DNA of 64,000 bases from Qipengyuania proteolytica (GTDB lineage Bacteria; Pseudomonadota; Alphaproteobacteria; Sphingomonadales; Sphingomonadaceae), in contig NZ_JAIGNN010000002.1 of the NCBI RefSeq assembly GCF_019711565.1, positions 186,001-250,000 on the forward strand. Reading direction: 5' to 3'. Below, piece by piece: positions 42,535 to 52,532 of this stretch. Position 1 is the stretch's first letter. Each line of letters starts with the position of its first letter. A program made the position numbers and the translations under genes. The notes beneath the pieces were generated by a model that worked only from the letters and a program-made list of their open reading frames with translations, searched no databases and was not told where the DNA came from.

Positions 42535-42540
42535 CGGTGC

Positions 42541-42846
42541 TTACCCCTTCAGCCGGTCTGCGTCGTCGACCGCGATGGTGCCGCGGCTACGGAAATAGAT
42601 GACGAGGATGGCGAGCCCGATGGCCGCCTCGCCCGAGGCGACGGTCAGGACGAACATGGCGAAGACCTGCCCGATCATGTCGGTGAGGTAGGCGCTGAAA
42701 GCCACGAGATTGATGTTCACGCTCAGCAGGATCAGCTCGATCGCCATCAGAATGACGATGATGTTCTTCCGGTTGAGGAAGATGCCGAGCACGCCGATCA
42801 CGAAGAGGATCGCGCTGACGACGAGATAGTGTTCGATGCCGATCAC
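42541..42846 (-). CDS. nuoK: NADH-quinone oxidoreductase subunit K
   Basis: A 101-aa subunit with three membrane helices. It has conserved glutamates in [11 protein letters not shown] and [12 protein letters not shown], equivalent to the E. coli Glu36/Glu72 pair. The start GTG overlaps the nuoJ stop in GTGA. Confidence 0.97.
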   Translation of the reverse strand: MIGIEHYLVVSAILFVIGVLGIFLNRKNIIVILMAIELILLSVNINLVAFSAYLTDMIGQVFAMFVLTVASGEAAIGLAILVIYFRSRGTIAVDDADRLKG

Positions 42847-43466
42847 AGCTCGACCCCCTTGCCGATCTCCGGCTGCTTCATGACGGTTGCCTCGTCCGGG
42901 TTGCGGCGGACCTGCTTGGTGATGTTCTGCTGCCCGCGCGCGCCGTCGGGGCGCTGGCGGTGGGTCAGGACGATGGCGCCGACCATGGCGACGAGCAGCA
43001 CGAGGCCGGCCGCCTCGAACAGGAACAGGTAATCGCGATAGAGCACCGCGCCGAGGCTCTCGATATTCGAACGGTCGAGCACGGGTGCGGCAGCGCCGCT
43101 CGGCGTGCCGAGCTCGAATGCGCCGGCGCGATATGCGCCAAGGCCCAGCACCAGCTCCGCCAGCAGGATCGCGGCGATTGCGAGACCCAGCGGGAAGTTC
43201 TTGATGAAGCCTGCCCTCAATTCGGCATAATCGATGTCGAGCATCATCACCACGAACAGGAACAGCACCGCGACCGCGCCGACGTAGACGATCACCAGCA
43301 GCATCGCGATGAACTCCGCGCCCACCAGCACCATCAGCCCCGCCGCGTTGAAGAAGGCGAGGATCAGCCAGAGGACCGAGTGCACGGGGTTGCGCGCCAT
43401 GATCACCAGCACGGCGCTGGCGATCAGCAGCACGGCAAACAGGTAGAAGGCGAAGGTCTGAATCAT
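42843..43466 (-). CDS. nuoJ: NADH-quinone oxidoreductase subunit J
   Basis: A 207-aa membrane subunit with five helices. The conserved TM3 segment contains [20 protein letters not shown], part of the pi-bulge gating region. A polar C-terminal tail of about 35 residues follows the last helix. It starts 27 nt after nuoI. Confidence 0.95.
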   Translation of the reverse strand: MIQTFAFYLFAVLLIASAVLVIMARNPVHSVLWLILAFFNAAGLMVLVGAEFIAMLLVIVYVGAVAVLFLFVVMMLDIDYAELRAGFIKNFPLGLAIAAILLAELVLGLGAYRAGAFELGTPSGAAAPVLDRSNIESLGAVLYRDYLFLFEAAGLVLLVAMVGAIVLTHRQRPDGARGQQNITKQVRRNPDEATVMKQPEIGKGVEL

Positions 43467-43493
43467 GAGCCCTGTTTCTCGTTGGCGCGGCGG

Positions 43494-43979
43494 TTAGCGA
43501 TAGGGCGCGTCGGCTTCAAGGTTCGCGGCGATTGCCCGCTCCCACTTGTCCCCGTTGGCCAGCAGTTTCGCCTTGTCGTACAGCAGTTCCTCGCGCGTTT
43601 CGGTCGCGTATTCGAAGTTCGGACCCTCGACGATGGCATCCACCGGGCAGGCTTCCTGGCAGAAACCGCAATAGATGCACTTGGTCATGTCGATGTCGTA
43701 GCGCGTGGTGCGGCGGCTGCCGTCCTCGCGCGGTTCGCTCTCGATCGTGATCGCCTGCGCGGGGCAGATCGCCTCGCACAGCTTGCAGGCGATGCAGCGC
43801 TCTTCGCCGTTGGCGTAGCGACGCAGCGCATGCTCGCCGCGGAAACGCGGGCTGATCGGGTTCTTTTCGAACGGGTAGTTGATCGTCACCTTGGGCTTGA
43901 AGAAATACTTCAGCGTAAGGGCGTGCGCCTTCACGAACTCCCACAGGGTGAACGACTTGATGAGGTGCGCGACGCTCAT
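43494..43979 (-). CDS. nuoI: NADH-quinone oxidoreductase subunit I
   Basis: A 161-aa peripheral subunit with two [4Fe-4S] clusters (N6a, N6b) in [12 protein letters not shown] and [12 protein letters not shown]. It links the hydrophilic arm to the membrane arm. ATGA overlap with nuoH. Confidence 0.98.
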   Translation of the reverse strand: MSVAHLIKSFTLWEFVKAHALTLKYFFKPKVTINYPFEKNPISPRFRGEHALRRYANGEERCIACKLCEAICPAQAITIESEPREDGSRRTTRYDIDMTKCIYCGFCQEACPVDAIVEGPNFEYATETREELLYDKAKLLANGDKWERAIAANLEADAPYR

Positions 43980-45031
43980 GCGGCGGCTCCGAAGTGGCCG
44001 GTCGCCATCAGGTAACCGGAAATGACGACGATGAAGATCAGGCTCATCGGCAGGAAGACCTTCCAGCCGAGGCGCATCAGCTGGTCGTAGCGGTAGCGCG
44101 GCACGGTCGCCATGACCCAGCTGAAGAAGAAGAAGAACATGAAGCCCTTCAGCAACAGCCAGACGATGCCCGGGACGGCGTAGAGCGGCTCCCAGTCGAT
44201 CGGCGGCAGCCACCCGCCCCAGAACAGCAGCGCGTTGAGCATGCACATCAGCAGGATGTTGGCGTATTCGCCGAGCCAGAACATGGCGAAGGCCATCGAG
44301 CTGTATTCGGTCTGGTAACCGGCGACGAGCTCGGACTCGGCTTCCGTCAGGTCGAAGGGCACGCGCTGCGTTTCGGCAAGGCTGGAGATGAAGAACACCA
44401 CCCACATCGGGAACAGCAAAGGATGAACGACATAGGCGTTGATGAAGCCCAGCCCGAAGCCTTCCTGCGCGCGCACGATGTCGTTGAGGTTGAAGGTCCC
44501 GGCGAACAGCACGACGCAGACGAGAATGAAGCCGATCGAGACTTCATAGGAGATCATCTGCGCGGCGGCGCGCATGGCGGAGAAGAACGGGTACTTCGAG
44601 TTCGACGCCCAGCCCGCCATCACCACGCCGTAAACGGACAAAGAACTGATCGCGAGAATGTAGAGCAGGCCGACATTGATGTCCGCCAGCACGGCTTCCG
44701 CGCTGAACGGCACCACTGCCCAGGCGGCGAGCGCCACGGTGAAGGTCACGATCGGCGCGAGGATGAAGATGCCCTTGTTCGCGGCCGAGGGGATGATCGT
44801 TTCCTGCAGCATCACCTTCAGCGCGTCGGCGAAGCTTTGCAGGATGCCAAACGGGCCGACCACGTTCGGGCCGCGACGCAGGTTGATCGCGGCCCAGACC
44901 TTGCGGTCGACGTAGATCACCATGGCGACCGCCAGCATCACCGGCAGCGCGATCAGCAGGATGCCCGCGATCGTGGCGGTAAACCACGCCGCTTCGTAGC
45001 TCATGCCGAGGGATTGGAAGAATTCGGTCAT
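43976..45031 (-). CDS. nuoH: NADH-quinone oxidoreductase subunit H
   Basis: A 351-aa quinone-site subunit with eight to nine membrane helices. It shows the conserved loops [21 protein letters not shown] and [21 protein letters not shown] in shortened form: GPNVVGPFG and [13 protein letters not shown]. Its start overlaps the stop of a 62-aa membrane protein gene that separates it from nuoG. Confidence 0.97.
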   Translation of the reverse strand: MTEFFQSLGMSYEAAWFTATIAGILLIALPVMLAVAMVIYVDRKVWAAINLRRGPNVVGPFGILQSFADALKVMLQETIIPSAANKGIFILAPIVTFTVALAAWAVVPFSAEAVLADINVGLLYILAISSLSVYGVVMAGWASNSKYPFFSAMRAAAQMISYEVSIGFILVCVVLFAGTFNLNDIVRAQEGFGLGFINAYVVHPLLFPMWVVFFISSLAETQRVPFDLTEAESELVAGYQTEYSSMAFAMFWLGEYANILLMCMLNALLFWGGWLPPIDWEPLYAVPGIVWLLLKGFMFFFFFSWVMATVPRYRYDQLMRLGWKVFLPMSLIFIVVISGYLMATGHFGAAA

Positions 45032-45216
45032 TGGTCTCCGTCTCCGCCACCAGCGAAGTCGCCATAGCCATCAGGGTTGCCTTGACCGGACTCGAACCAG
45101 CTGTTTGATCCAGCCACGTCTTTTCGGTCGGTCATCCACATCGAGACGCGCGCCAGCCCGAGCAAGGCGACAAATGTCACAGCAATGGCCGCAATGACGA
45201 TAAGCATCGTACTCAT
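45028..45216 (-). CDS. Small single-span membrane protein embedded between nuoG and nuoH
   Basis: A 62-aa protein. One membrane segment (about residues 4-27, rich in Ile, Val, Ala and Leu) is followed by a polar Gly/Asp-rich tail with [17 protein letters not shown]. Its ATG overlaps the nuoG stop in ATGA, and its own stop overlaps the nuoH start in ATGA. This is the same coupling that real nuo genes use here, and it argues that the ORF is translated. I do not recognise a family. A supernumerary subunit or assembly factor of complex I is the natural hypothesis. Confidence 0.72.
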   Translation of the reverse strand: MSTMLIVIAAIAVTFVALLGLARVSMWMTDRKDVAGSNSWFESGQGNPDGYGDFAGGGDGDQ

Positions 45217-47201
45217 TCCGCTGCCTCCGCCAGGTCGCCGCCGTGGAGCAGTTCTGCCGAGCAGCGCTGCATCACCTCGCTGGCGCGGGCGATCGGGTTG
45301 GTGAGGTAGAAATCCTTGATCGGATAGGCGCTGATCGTGCCTTCCGCCTTCGCCTTGGCGTCCGCCTTGGGCAGCGCGCCGTAATCGGCGAGCCCTTCCT
45401 CGCCTAGCGCCGGGACTTCCGCGATCATCGCAGCCTGCAATTCGGCGAAGCTGTCGAAGCCGACGTTTACGCCCAACGCATCGGCCAGCGCGCGCAGGAT
45501 CGTCCAGTCTTCACGCGCGTCACCCGGCGCAAAGACGGCCTTCTCGGCGAACTGCACGCGGCCTTCGGTGTTGACGTAGGTCCCGTCCTTCTCGGCATAG
45601 CTCGCCGCGGGCAGGATGATATCCGCCGCATGCGCGCCCTTGTCGCCGTGGTGGCCGATGTAGACCTTGATCGCGTCGGCGAAGGGTTCGAAATCCATCT
45701 CGTCCGCGCCGAGGCTGAGGACGACCTTGGGCTTGGCCGCCGCAATGTCCTTCATCCCGCCCTTCTGTGCGAAGCCGAGCATCAGCCCGCCCATACGCGC
45801 GGCGCTGAAGTGGAGGACGTTAAACGCCGCGCCGAACTCGTGGGCCAGCGCCAGTGCCTTGCCGTGGGCCCCCTTGAGCGCAGCCCCGCCGAGGATGATC
45901 GCAGGCTTCCCGGCGTTCTTGAACGCTTCGGCGACTGCATCTGGCAGCTTGTTGAGGACGCCCAGCTCTTCGCCAAGGAATTCCGCCGGATAGGTCGTTT
46001 CCCAATAGGGACCGACGACAAACACCTTCGCGCCGCGCTTCACCGCCTTGCGGATGCGCACGTTGACGAGCGGAGCTTCCCAGCGAACGTGGCTGCCGAC
46101 GATCAGGATCGCATCGGCCTGCTCGATCCCCGCGAAGGTCGAATTGAAATTCACCGCCGCGAGGTTCGACACGTCGTAATCCATGCCGGTCTGGCGGCCT
46201 TCGATCAGGCTCGAACCGCAAGCCTTGAGCAGCGCCTTGGCTGCGAACATGGTTTCGCAATCGACCATGTCGCCGGCAACGGCTGCAATGCTCTTGCCCG
46301 GCTTTGCCTTGGCGATGGCCTTGAAGGCCTCGTCCCAGCTGGCGGGCTGGAGCTTGCCCCGCTTGCGCATGAAGACCTTGTCGAGGCGGCGCTTGGTCAG
46401 GCCGTCGACCTGATAGCGCGCCTTGTCGGAGATCCACTCCTCGTTCACGTCGTCATTGATGCGCGGAAGCGCGCGCATGACTTCGCGGCCGCGGCTGTCG
46501 AGGCGGATGTTCGAACCGACCGCATCCGACACGTCGATGCTGAGCGTCTTCTTGAGCTCCCACGGACGCGCTTCGAAGGCATAGGGGCGCGACGTGAGTG
46601 CACCGACCGGGCAGAGGTCGATCACGTTGGCCGACAGCTCGTGCTCGGCCGCCTGCTCGAGATAGGTCGTGATCTGCATGTCCTCGCCGCGATAGAGCGC
46701 GCCGATTTCGTCCACGCCGGCGATCTCTTCGGAGAAGCGCACACAGCGGGTGCAGTGGATGCAGCGGGTCATGACCGTCTTGATCAGCGGGCCCATGTAT
46801 TTCTCGGTGACCGCGCGCTTATTTTCTTCATAGCGCGTCGCGCCGCGCCCATAGGTTATCGACTGGTCCTGCAGGTCGCATTCGCCGCCCTGGTCGCAGA
46901 TCGGGCAATCGAGCGGGTGGTTGATGAGGAGGAACTCCATCACCCCTTCGCGCGCGGTCTTGACCATCTGGCTGTCGGTGCGGATTTCCTGGCCCTCGGT
47001 GGCCGGCAGTGCGCAGCTCGCCTGCGGCTTGGGCGGTCCGGGCTTCACCTCGACCAGGCACATGCGGCAGTTGCCGGCGATGCTCAGCCGCTCGTGATAG
47101 CAGAAGCGCGGGATTTCCTTCCCCGCAAGCTCGCACGCCTGCAGGACGGTGGCGCCGTCCGGAACCTCGATTTCCTGACCGTCTACGGTGACCTTGGGCA
47201 T
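45213..47201 (-). CDS. nuoG: NADH-quinone oxidoreductase subunit G
   Basis: A 662-aa Fe-S subunit of the peripheral arm. The N-terminal [2Fe-2S] site is CYHERLSIAGNCRMC with a later SC. A His-Cys [4Fe-4S] cluster is in HPLDCPICDQGGECDLQ, and a further [4Fe-4S] cluster is in CIHCTRCVRF with IDLCPVG. A long molybdopterin-oxidoreductase-like domain, catalytically dead in complex I, follows. ATG 47201 overlaps the nuoF stop by one base. Confidence 0.96.
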   Translation of the reverse strand: MPKVTVDGQEIEVPDGATVLQACELAGKEIPRFCYHERLSIAGNCRMCLVEVKPGPPKPQASCALPATEGQEIRTDSQMVKTAREGVMEFLLINHPLDCPICDQGGECDLQDQSITYGRGATRYEENKRAVTEKYMGPLIKTVMTRCIHCTRCVRFSEEIAGVDEIGALYRGEDMQITTYLEQAAEHELSANVIDLCPVGALTSRPYAFEARPWELKKTLSIDVSDAVGSNIRLDSRGREVMRALPRINDDVNEEWISDKARYQVDGLTKRRLDKVFMRKRGKLQPASWDEAFKAIAKAKPGKSIAAVAGDMVDCETMFAAKALLKACGSSLIEGRQTGMDYDVSNLAAVNFNSTFAGIEQADAILIVGSHVRWEAPLVNVRIRKAVKRGAKVFVVGPYWETTYPAEFLGEELGVLNKLPDAVAEAFKNAGKPAIILGGAALKGAHGKALALAHEFGAAFNVLHFSAARMGGLMLGFAQKGGMKDIAAAKPKVVLSLGADEMDFEPFADAIKVYIGHHGDKGAHAADIILPAASYAEKDGTYVNTEGRVQFAEKAVFAPGDAREDWTILRALADALGVNVGFDSFAELQAAMIAEVPALGEEGLADYGALPKADAKAKAEGTISAYPIKDFYLTNPIARASEVMQRCSAELLHGGDLAEAAE

Positions 47202-48493
47202 TATTCGGCTGCCTCGGCAAACTTGGCGTTGTGTTCTTCGATCCGGCGTTCGAGTTCCGGGCGGAAGTGGCGGATGAGGCCCTGGATCGGCCAGGCCGCC
47301 GCGTCGCCCAGCGCGCAGATGGTGTGGCCTTCGACCTGCTTGGTGACCTGCTGCAGCATGTCGATTTCCTCGATCGCCGCATCGCCGGTGCGCAGGCGTT
47401 CCATCATGCGCCACATCCAGCCGGTGCCTTCGCGGCAGGGGGTGCACTGGCCGCAGCTCTCGTGCTTGTAGAAATAGCTGAGGCGGCTGATCGCGCGGAC
47501 GATGTCGGTCGACTTGTCCATCACGATGACACCGGCGGTGCCGAGGCCCGAGCCGAGGTCCTTGAGCCCGTCGAAATCCATCGGCGCGTCCCAGATCTGC
47601 TCAGCCGGCACCAGCGGAACCGAGGAACCGCCGGGGATCACCGCGAGGAGGTTGTCCTTGCCGCCGCGAATGCCGCCGCAGTGCTTCTCGATCAGCTCGC
47701 TGAACGGAATGCTGAGCGCTTCCTCGACCACGCAGGGCTTGTTCACGTGCCCGCTGATCTGGAAGAGCTTGGTGCCCTTGTTGTTCTCGCGCCCGAAGCT
47801 CGCGAACCAGCTTGCGCCGCGGCGCAGGATGGTCGGGACCACGGCGATCGATTCCACGTTGTTCACCGTGGTCGGGCAGCCATAGAGACCCGCGCCTGCC
47901 GGGAACGGCGGCTTGAGGCGCGGCTGGCCCTTCTTGCCTTCGAGGCTTTCGATCATCGCGGTTTCTTCGCCGCAGATGTAGGCGCCCGCACCGCGGTGCA
48001 GGAAGACGTCGAAATCGTAGCCCGACTTCGAGGCATTCTTGCCAATCAGGCCCGCGTCGTAGGCCTCGTCGATGGCAGCCTGCAGCGTCTCGGCCTCGCG
48101 GATATATTCGCCGCGGATGTAAACATAGGCCGCCCTCGCCCGCATGGCGAAGCCGGCGACCAGCGCGCCTTCGATCAGCTTGTGCGGATCGTGGCGGATG
48201 ATTTCACGGTCCTTGCACGAACCGGGTTCGGATTCGTCGGCATTGATGACGAGGAAGCTGGGACGACCGTCCTTGCTTTCCTTCGGCATGAACGACCATT
48301 TGAGGCCGGTCGGGAAGCCAGCGCCGCCTCTGCCGCGCAGGCCCGAGGCCTTCACTTCTTCGATGATCGAGTCCTGCCCGCGCGCGATCAGCGACTTGGT
48401 ATCGTCCCAGTCGCCGCGCTGCTGCGCCGCCTTGAGGCCCCAGTCCTGGAAGCCGTAGAGGTTGGTGAAGATGCGGTCCTTATCGGCAAGCAT
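47201..48493 (-). CDS. nuoF: NADH-quinone oxidoreductase subunit F
   Basis: A 430-aa NADH-dehydrogenase subunit. The NADH/FMN glycine-rich segment is [10 protein letters not shown] near residue 60, and N3 cluster ligands are in [12 protein letters not shown] with a later Cys in [11 protein letters not shown] 48493 overlaps the stop of the preceding 47-aa gene (TGATG). A longer frame upstream is that other gene's region in another frame and is rejected. Confidence 0.97.
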   Translation of the reverse strand: MLADKDRIFTNLYGFQDWGLKAAQQRGDWDDTKSLIARGQDSIIEEVKASGLRGRGGAGFPTGLKWSFMPKESKDGRPSFLVINADESEPGSCKDREIIRHDPHKLIEGALVAGFAMRARAAYVYIRGEYIREAETLQAAIDEAYDAGLIGKNASKSGYDFDVFLHRGAGAYICGEETAMIESLEGKKGQPRLKPPFPAGAGLYGCPTTVNNVESIAVVPTILRRGASWFASFGRENNKGTKLFQISGHVNKPCVVEEALSIPFSELIEKHCGGIRGGKDNLLAVIPGGSSVPLVPAEQIWDAPMDFDGLKDLGSGLGTAGVIVMDKSTDIVRAISRLSYFYKHESCGQCTPCREGTGWMWRMMERLRTGDAAIEEIDMLQQVTKQVEGHTICALGDAAAWPIQGLIRHFRPELERRIEEHNAKFAEAAE

Positions 48494-48636
48494 CAGGCGA
48501 ACCCTCCGAAAACGAAGATGGCGACGGCGATGAGGATCGCGGCGAGGACGACAGTCTTGACGACGCCCTTGAAGACCTTCCACGCGACCACGATCAGGAT
48601 CAGCGCGACGATGATGGAGATGATGTTGCTATCCAT
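48493..48636 (-). CDS. 47-aa membrane peptide embedded between nuoE and nuoF
   Basis: A 47-aa, almost wholly hydrophobic peptide with two short membrane segments (about residues 4-18 and 28-45) around a basic WKVFKGVVK turn. ATG 48636 overlaps the nuoE stop by one base, and its stop overlaps the nuoF start by one base (TGATG at both ends). An ATG two codons earlier (48642) would give 49 aa. The exact coupling on both sides makes it a likely real gene. It matches no family I recognise. It may be a supernumerary or assembly peptide of complex I. Confidence 0.7.
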   Translation of the reverse strand: MDSNIISIIVALILIVVAWKVFKGVVKTVVLAAILIAVAIFVFGGFA

Positions 48637-49304
48637 CACCATTCGCCCCGGTAATCGTGATTGGCGTCGACCATGTCCTTGAGCGTGGTCGGGCCGCCTT
48701 CGGGCTCGCTGGTGCGCTTGCCTTCGATCTGCGTGCCGGTCTTGGGCTGCTCGCCCGCGGCCAGCGCGTCGAGGATCGCGTCGAGCCGTTCGGGCGTAAG
48801 GTCCTCGTAATTGTCGTCGTTGATCTGGACCATCGGCGCGGTGGCGCAATTGCCCATGCATTCGACTTCGGTGAGGGTCCAAAGGCCGTCTTCGGAGACG
48901 TGGCCCTTGCTCATGCCGCGCTTCTTGCAGGTTTCGAACAGCCCGTCCGAGCCGCGCAGCATGCAGGGCGTCGTGCCGCAGACCTGCACGTGGTACTTAC
49001 CCACGGGCTTCATGTTGTACATGAAGTAGAAGGTCGCGACCTCGAGCACGCGGATCACCGGCATGTCGAGATAGTCGGCGACATATTCGATCACCGGCAG
49101 CGGCAGCCAGCCCTGCGTGTTCGTCTCTTCACCGACCTGGCGCTGGGCAAGGTCGAGCAGCGGCATCACCGCCGATTTCTGGCGCCCTTCCGGATAGCGC
49201 GCAATCGCCTTGTCCGCCTTGGCGCGGTAGCTTTCGTTGAACTCGAAAGCGCCCCAGCGCTCGCGCAGTTCGGGGGTGTCGGGTGCGGGGGAACGGTCAG
49301 CCAT
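48636..49304 (-). CDS. nuoE: NADH-quinone oxidoreductase subunit E
   Basis: A 222-aa thioredoxin-fold subunit with the N1a [2Fe-2S] cluster. Ligands are in CGTTPCMLRGSD and CMGNCATAP. The C-terminal 50 residues after the cluster domain are polar and end in GPTTLKDMVDANHDYRGEW, a segment common in alphaproteobacterial NuoE. Overlaps nuoD and the 47-aa gene by one base each. Confidence 0.96.
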   Translation of the reverse strand: MADRSPAPDTPELRERWGAFEFNESYRAKADKAIARYPEGRQKSAVMPLLDLAQRQVGEETNTQGWLPLPVIEYVADYLDMPVIRVLEVATFYFMYNMKPVGKYHVQVCGTTPCMLRGSDGLFETCKKRGMSKGHVSEDGLWTLTEVECMGNCATAPMVQINDDNYEDLTPERLDAILDALAAGEQPKTGTQIEGKRTSEPEGGPTTLKDMVDANHDYRGEW

Positions 49305-50515
49305 TAGCGGTCACACTCCCCAAACACGACATCGATTGCGCCGAGGATGGCGGTGGCATCGGGCAGCATGTGGCCTTTGCTCATGAAATCCATTGCTTGC
49401 AGGTGGCTGAAGGCCGTCGGACGGATCTTGCAGCGATAGGGTTTGTTCGAGCCGTCGCTGACGAGGTAGACGCCGAATTCGCCCTTGGGGCTCTCGGTGG
49501 CGACATAGACTTCGCCCGCGGGCACGTGGAAGCCCTCGGTGTAGAGCTTGAAGTGATGGATCAGCGCTTCCATCGACTGCTTCATCTCGGCGCGCTTGGG
49601 CGGCGCAACCTTGCGGTCGTCGGAGCAGATCGGGCCCTGCGGCATCTCCGCGAGGCACTGCTTGATGATCTTCTTGCTCTCGTAGACTTCCTTCACGCGG
49701 ACCACGAAGCGGTCGTAGCAGTCCGAATTGGTGCCGACGGGAATGTCGAACTCCATCCGGTCGTAGACGTCATAGGGCTGCGACTTGCGCAGGTCCCACG
49801 GGATGCCCGCGGCGCGGATCATCGGGCCGGAGAAGCCCCAGGCGACAGCGTCGTCCTTGCTGACCACGGCGATATCGACATTGCGCTGCTTGAAGATGCG
49901 GTTGTCGAGCACGAGGCTCATGGCGTCGCCGAACAGTTCGGGCAGGCGCGTGTCGAGCCATTCGCCGATGTCGACCAGCAGCTTCTCCGGCACGTCCTGG
50001 TGGACGCCGCCGGGGCGGAACCATGCCGAGTGCATGCGCGCACCAGAGGCCCGCTCGAAGAAGTTCATGCAGTCTTCGCGCAGCTCGAAAACCCACAGGT
50101 TTGGCGTCATCGCGCCGACGTCCATGACGTGCGCGCCGATGTTGAGCATGTGGTTGCAGATGCGCGTCAGCTCGGCGAACAGCACGCGCAGGTATTGCGC
50201 GCGGATCGGCACCTCGACATTCAGCAGCTTCTCGATCGCGAGGACGTAGCTGTGCTCCATGCAGAGCGGCGAGCAATAGTCCAGCCGGTCGAAATAGGGC
50301 AGCGCCTGCAAGTACGTCTTGTGCTCGATCAGCTTTTCGGTGCCGCGGTGCAGCAGGCCCACGTGCGGATCGATGCGTTCGATAATCTCGCCGTCGAGTT
50401 CCATGACCATGCGCAGCACGCCGTGCGCCGCGGGGTGCTGGGGCCCGAAGTTGATCGTGTAGTTGGTGATGACCTCGTCACCGGTGGTCGGCGACTGTTC
50501 GAGTTGCATGCTCAT
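49304..50515 (-). CDS. nuoD: NADH-quinone oxidoreductase subunit D
   Basis: A 403-aa 49-kDa-type subunit that shapes the quinone cavity. The conserved [13 protein letters not shown] is near residue 26. ATG 50515 is chosen because it forms ATGA with the stop of the lipoprotein gene; a slightly longer frame to 50527 is possible but not needed. Confidence 0.97.
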   Translation of the reverse strand: MSMQLEQSPTTGDEVITNYTINFGPQHPAAHGVLRMVMELDGEIIERIDPHVGLLHRGTEKLIEHKTYLQALPYFDRLDYCSPLCMEHSYVLAIEKLLNVEVPIRAQYLRVLFAELTRICNHMLNIGAHVMDVGAMTPNLWVFELREDCMNFFERASGARMHSAWFRPGGVHQDVPEKLLVDIGEWLDTRLPELFGDAMSLVLDNRIFKQRNVDIAVVSKDDAVAWGFSGPMIRAAGIPWDLRKSQPYDVYDRMEFDIPVGTNSDCYDRFVVRVKEVYESKKIIKQCLAEMPQGPICSDDRKVAPPKRAEMKQSMEALIHHFKLYTEGFHVPAGEVYVATESPKGEFGVYLVSDGSNKPYRCKIRPTAFSHLQAMDFMSKGHMLPDATAILGAIDVVFGECDR

Positions 50516-51033
50516 GCGCAGATCCACTTGCCCGAATACTGGCTGGTGTTGCCCGCGGCATCGCGCATCACGACATTCGCATTGCGGCTCTGGCCGGCAC
50601 CGGCCGCGACCGACATGGCGAGCGAGAAGCCCTCGCCTTCGAACTTCGTGCCGTTCTTGATGCCTTCGAGCCCGCCGGGGCCGGCGTCCATCATCACCAG
50701 CGTGTTGCCGACGCGGACCACCGCCTTACCCGGCAGGGTCGCCTCGTTCATGCCCGCGGCGATGATCATTTCCTGGCTGCCGACCATGAAGGTACAGCCG
50801 CCCTGACGCGGCCCGAGGTTGACGCCCGCGACGTCGCCCAACTGCTGCAGCTGGGTGAGATTGGCACCGGGCGGCGGCGATTTTACGGCCGTATTGGGCG
50901 CATTCGGATCGGCCTGCGACGGGTCGATCTCGCCCGAGCCGATTCGGCTGGCGAAATCGTCGGCGCTTTCCTGGTCGTTCGATTGCGAACAGGCAGCAAG
51001 CGCCAGCAGGGCGATGGGGAGAAGAGCACGCAT
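50512..51033 (-). CDS. Lipoprotein embedded between nuoC and nuoD
   Basis: A 173-aa exported lipoprotein. The signal peptide ends in LAAC, with the lipidated Cys at residue 15. An Asp/Pro/Ser-rich linker follows, then a domain of about 110 residues with [11 protein letters not shown] and a C-terminal [10 protein letters not shown]. The two cysteines after the signal (in GGCTFM and KWICA) could form a disulfide. ATG 51033 overlaps the nuoC stop (TGATG), and its stop overlaps the nuoD start (ATGA). No family recognised. A periplasmic or outer-membrane protein co-translated with complex I is unexpected. Confidence 0.78.
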   Translation of the reverse strand: MRALLPIALLALAACSQSNDQESADDFASRIGSGEIDPSQADPNAPNTAVKSPPPGANLTQLQQLGDVAGVNLGPRQGGCTFMVGSQEMIIAAGMNEATLPGKAVVRVGNTLVMMDAGPGGLEGIKNGTKFEGEGFSLAMSVAAGAGQSRNANVVMRDAAGNTSQYSGKWICA

Positions 51034-51956
51034 CACTGATCGTCCTTCTTCTTGGCAGGAGCCTTGCGCTTCGCCTGGGCCTTCTTTGCCGCGGCAGGCT
51101 TCTTCTTCGCGGCAGGCTTGGCCTCGGGTTCTGTCGCCTTGGCGGTGCCTGATGCCTTCCCCTTGCGCTTGGCGCGCGCAGGGCGGTCCTCGGTCGGCTC
51201 GGGAGCCTCGGCGTCCTTGCCGCCATCTTGCTCGGCCGGAGCCTTGGCGCTGACCTTTTCGGCGGCCTTGGCATCGGTCTTCGCGCCAGCACCGGTGTCG
51301 GACGGCTTCTCGGTCGTCTTCGGGTCGTTGACCGGCGGCGTATCCGCCTTCTCGTCGCCCGGCAGCACGTAATCCGCGCCTTCCCATGGCGACATGAAGT
51401 CGAACTGGCGCAGGTCCTGCGCAAGCTCGACCGGCTCGTACACGACCCGCTTCAGGTCTTCCGAATAGCGCAGCTCGGTAAAGCCGGTCAGCGGGAAGTC
51501 CTTGCGGAAGGGATGCCCTTCGAAACCGTAGTCGGTCAGGATGCGGCGGAGGTCGGTATTGCCGGCGAAGAGCACGCCGTACATGTCGAACACTTCGCGC
51601 TCGAGCCAGCCGGCGTTCGGCCATAGCGTCGTGACGGTCGGCACGGGCGTGTCCTCGCTCGCGCGGCACTTCACGATGATGCGGCTGTTCTTCGTGAGGC
51701 TGAGCAGCATGTAGACGACTTCGAACCGTTCGGCGCGGCTCGGATAGTCGGCCCCGGCGATTTCCATCAGCTGCTGGTAGGCGTGATCATCGCGCAGCAC
51801 GCGCAGTGCGTCCTCGACGCTGTCGCGCTTCACGTGCAGCAGCAGTTCGCCATGCTCCTCATGCGCTTCGACCAGATGATCGCCGAGCGCCTGCGAGAGC
51901 GCGTCCTTCAACCCGTCGATCCGCGTGAAGCGGGGCGCAGAATGCAGTGTAGCCAT
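51033..51956 (-). CDS. nuoC: NADH-quinone oxidoreductase subunit C with a long basic tail
   Basis: A 307-aa subunit. Residues 1-195 are the 30-kDa subunit fold, with [11 protein letters not shown], the family signature [20 protein letters not shown] and FRKDFPLTG. Residues 200-307 are a low-complexity tail of Ala, Lys, Pro, Glu and Asp (for example [20 protein letters not shown]) like histone H1 or AlgP tails. Standard alphaproteobacterial NuoC ends near residue 200. It starts 5 nt after nuoB. Confidence 0.95.
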   Translation of the reverse strand: MATLHSAPRFTRIDGLKDALSQALGDHLVEAHEEHGELLLHVKRDSVEDALRVLRDDHAYQQLMEIAGADYPSRAERFEVVYMLLSLTKNSRIIVKCRASEDTPVPTVTTLWPNAGWLEREVFDMYGVLFAGNTDLRRILTDYGFEGHPFRKDFPLTGFTELRYSEDLKRVVYEPVELAQDLRQFDFMSPWEGADYVLPGDEKADTPPVNDPKTTEKPSDTGAGAKTDAKAAEKVSAKAPAEQDGGKDAEAPEPTEDRPARAKRKGKASGTAKATEPEAKPAAKKKPAAAKKAQAKRKAPAKKKDDQ

Positions 51957-51961
51957 CGCCC

Positions 51962-52528
51962 TTACCTCTCGATCGTGCCGACGCGGCGGATCTTGCGCTG
52001 CAGCTGCATGACGCCGTAGAGCAGCGCCTCGGCCGTCGGAGGACAGCCGGGCACGTAAATGTCGACCGGAACGATCCGGTCGCAGCCGCGCACGACGCTG
52101 TAGCTGTAGTGGTAATAGCCGCCACCATTGGCGCAGCTGCCCATCGAGATCACGTATTTCGGATCCGACATCTGGTCGTAGACCTTGCGCAGCGCCGGGG
52201 CCATCTTGTTGCACAGCGTGCCCGCGACGATCATCACGTCCGACTGGCGCGGCGACGCGCGCGGGGCGACGCCGAAGCGCTCCATGTCGTAGCGCGGCAT
52301 GTTGACGTGGATCATCTCGACCGCGCAGCAGGCGAGGCCGAAGGTCATCCACCACAGCGATCCGGTGCGCGCCCACTGGAACAGGTCCTCGGTCGAAGTG
52401 ACCAGGAATCCCTTGTCGTTCACTTCGGTCTGGAGCGCGTTGAAATAATCCGCGTCCGGCTGGCGCACTTCACCTGGCTGTGCGGAAGGAACGGCATTCG
52501 GCGGGGTGATGATGGTCGACTGGCTCAT
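51962..52528 (-). CDS. nuoB: NADH-quinone oxidoreductase subunit B
   Basis: A 188-aa subunit holding cluster N2, the last electron carrier before quinone. Ligands are in GLACCAVEM (two Cys), SMGSCANGG and VPGCPP. ATG 52528 is preferred; the longer frame is rejected because MSQSTII is the natural opening and it lies 4 nt after nuoA. Confidence 0.97.
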   Translation of the reverse strand: MSQSTIITPPNAVPSAQPGEVRQPDADYFNALQTEVNDKGFLVTSTEDLFQWARTGSLWWMTFGLACCAVEMIHVNMPRYDMERFGVAPRASPRQSDVMIVAGTLCNKMAPALRKVYDQMSDPKYVISMGSCANGGGYYHYSYSVVRGCDRIVPVDIYVPGCPPTAEALLYGVMQLQRKIRRVGTIER

Positions 52529-52532
52529 GCGC

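Noticed and set aside
40756..43032. 758-codon open frame on the plus strand opposite nuoJKL
   Set aside because: It runs through three well-recognised genes on the other strand. It is His/Asp/Arg/Gln-rich with no domain, as antisense frames in high-GC DNA usually are.
45630..47471. 613-codon open frame on the plus strand opposite nuoG
   Set aside because: Antisense to a clear Fe-S subunit, with no ribosome binding site and no recognisable motif.
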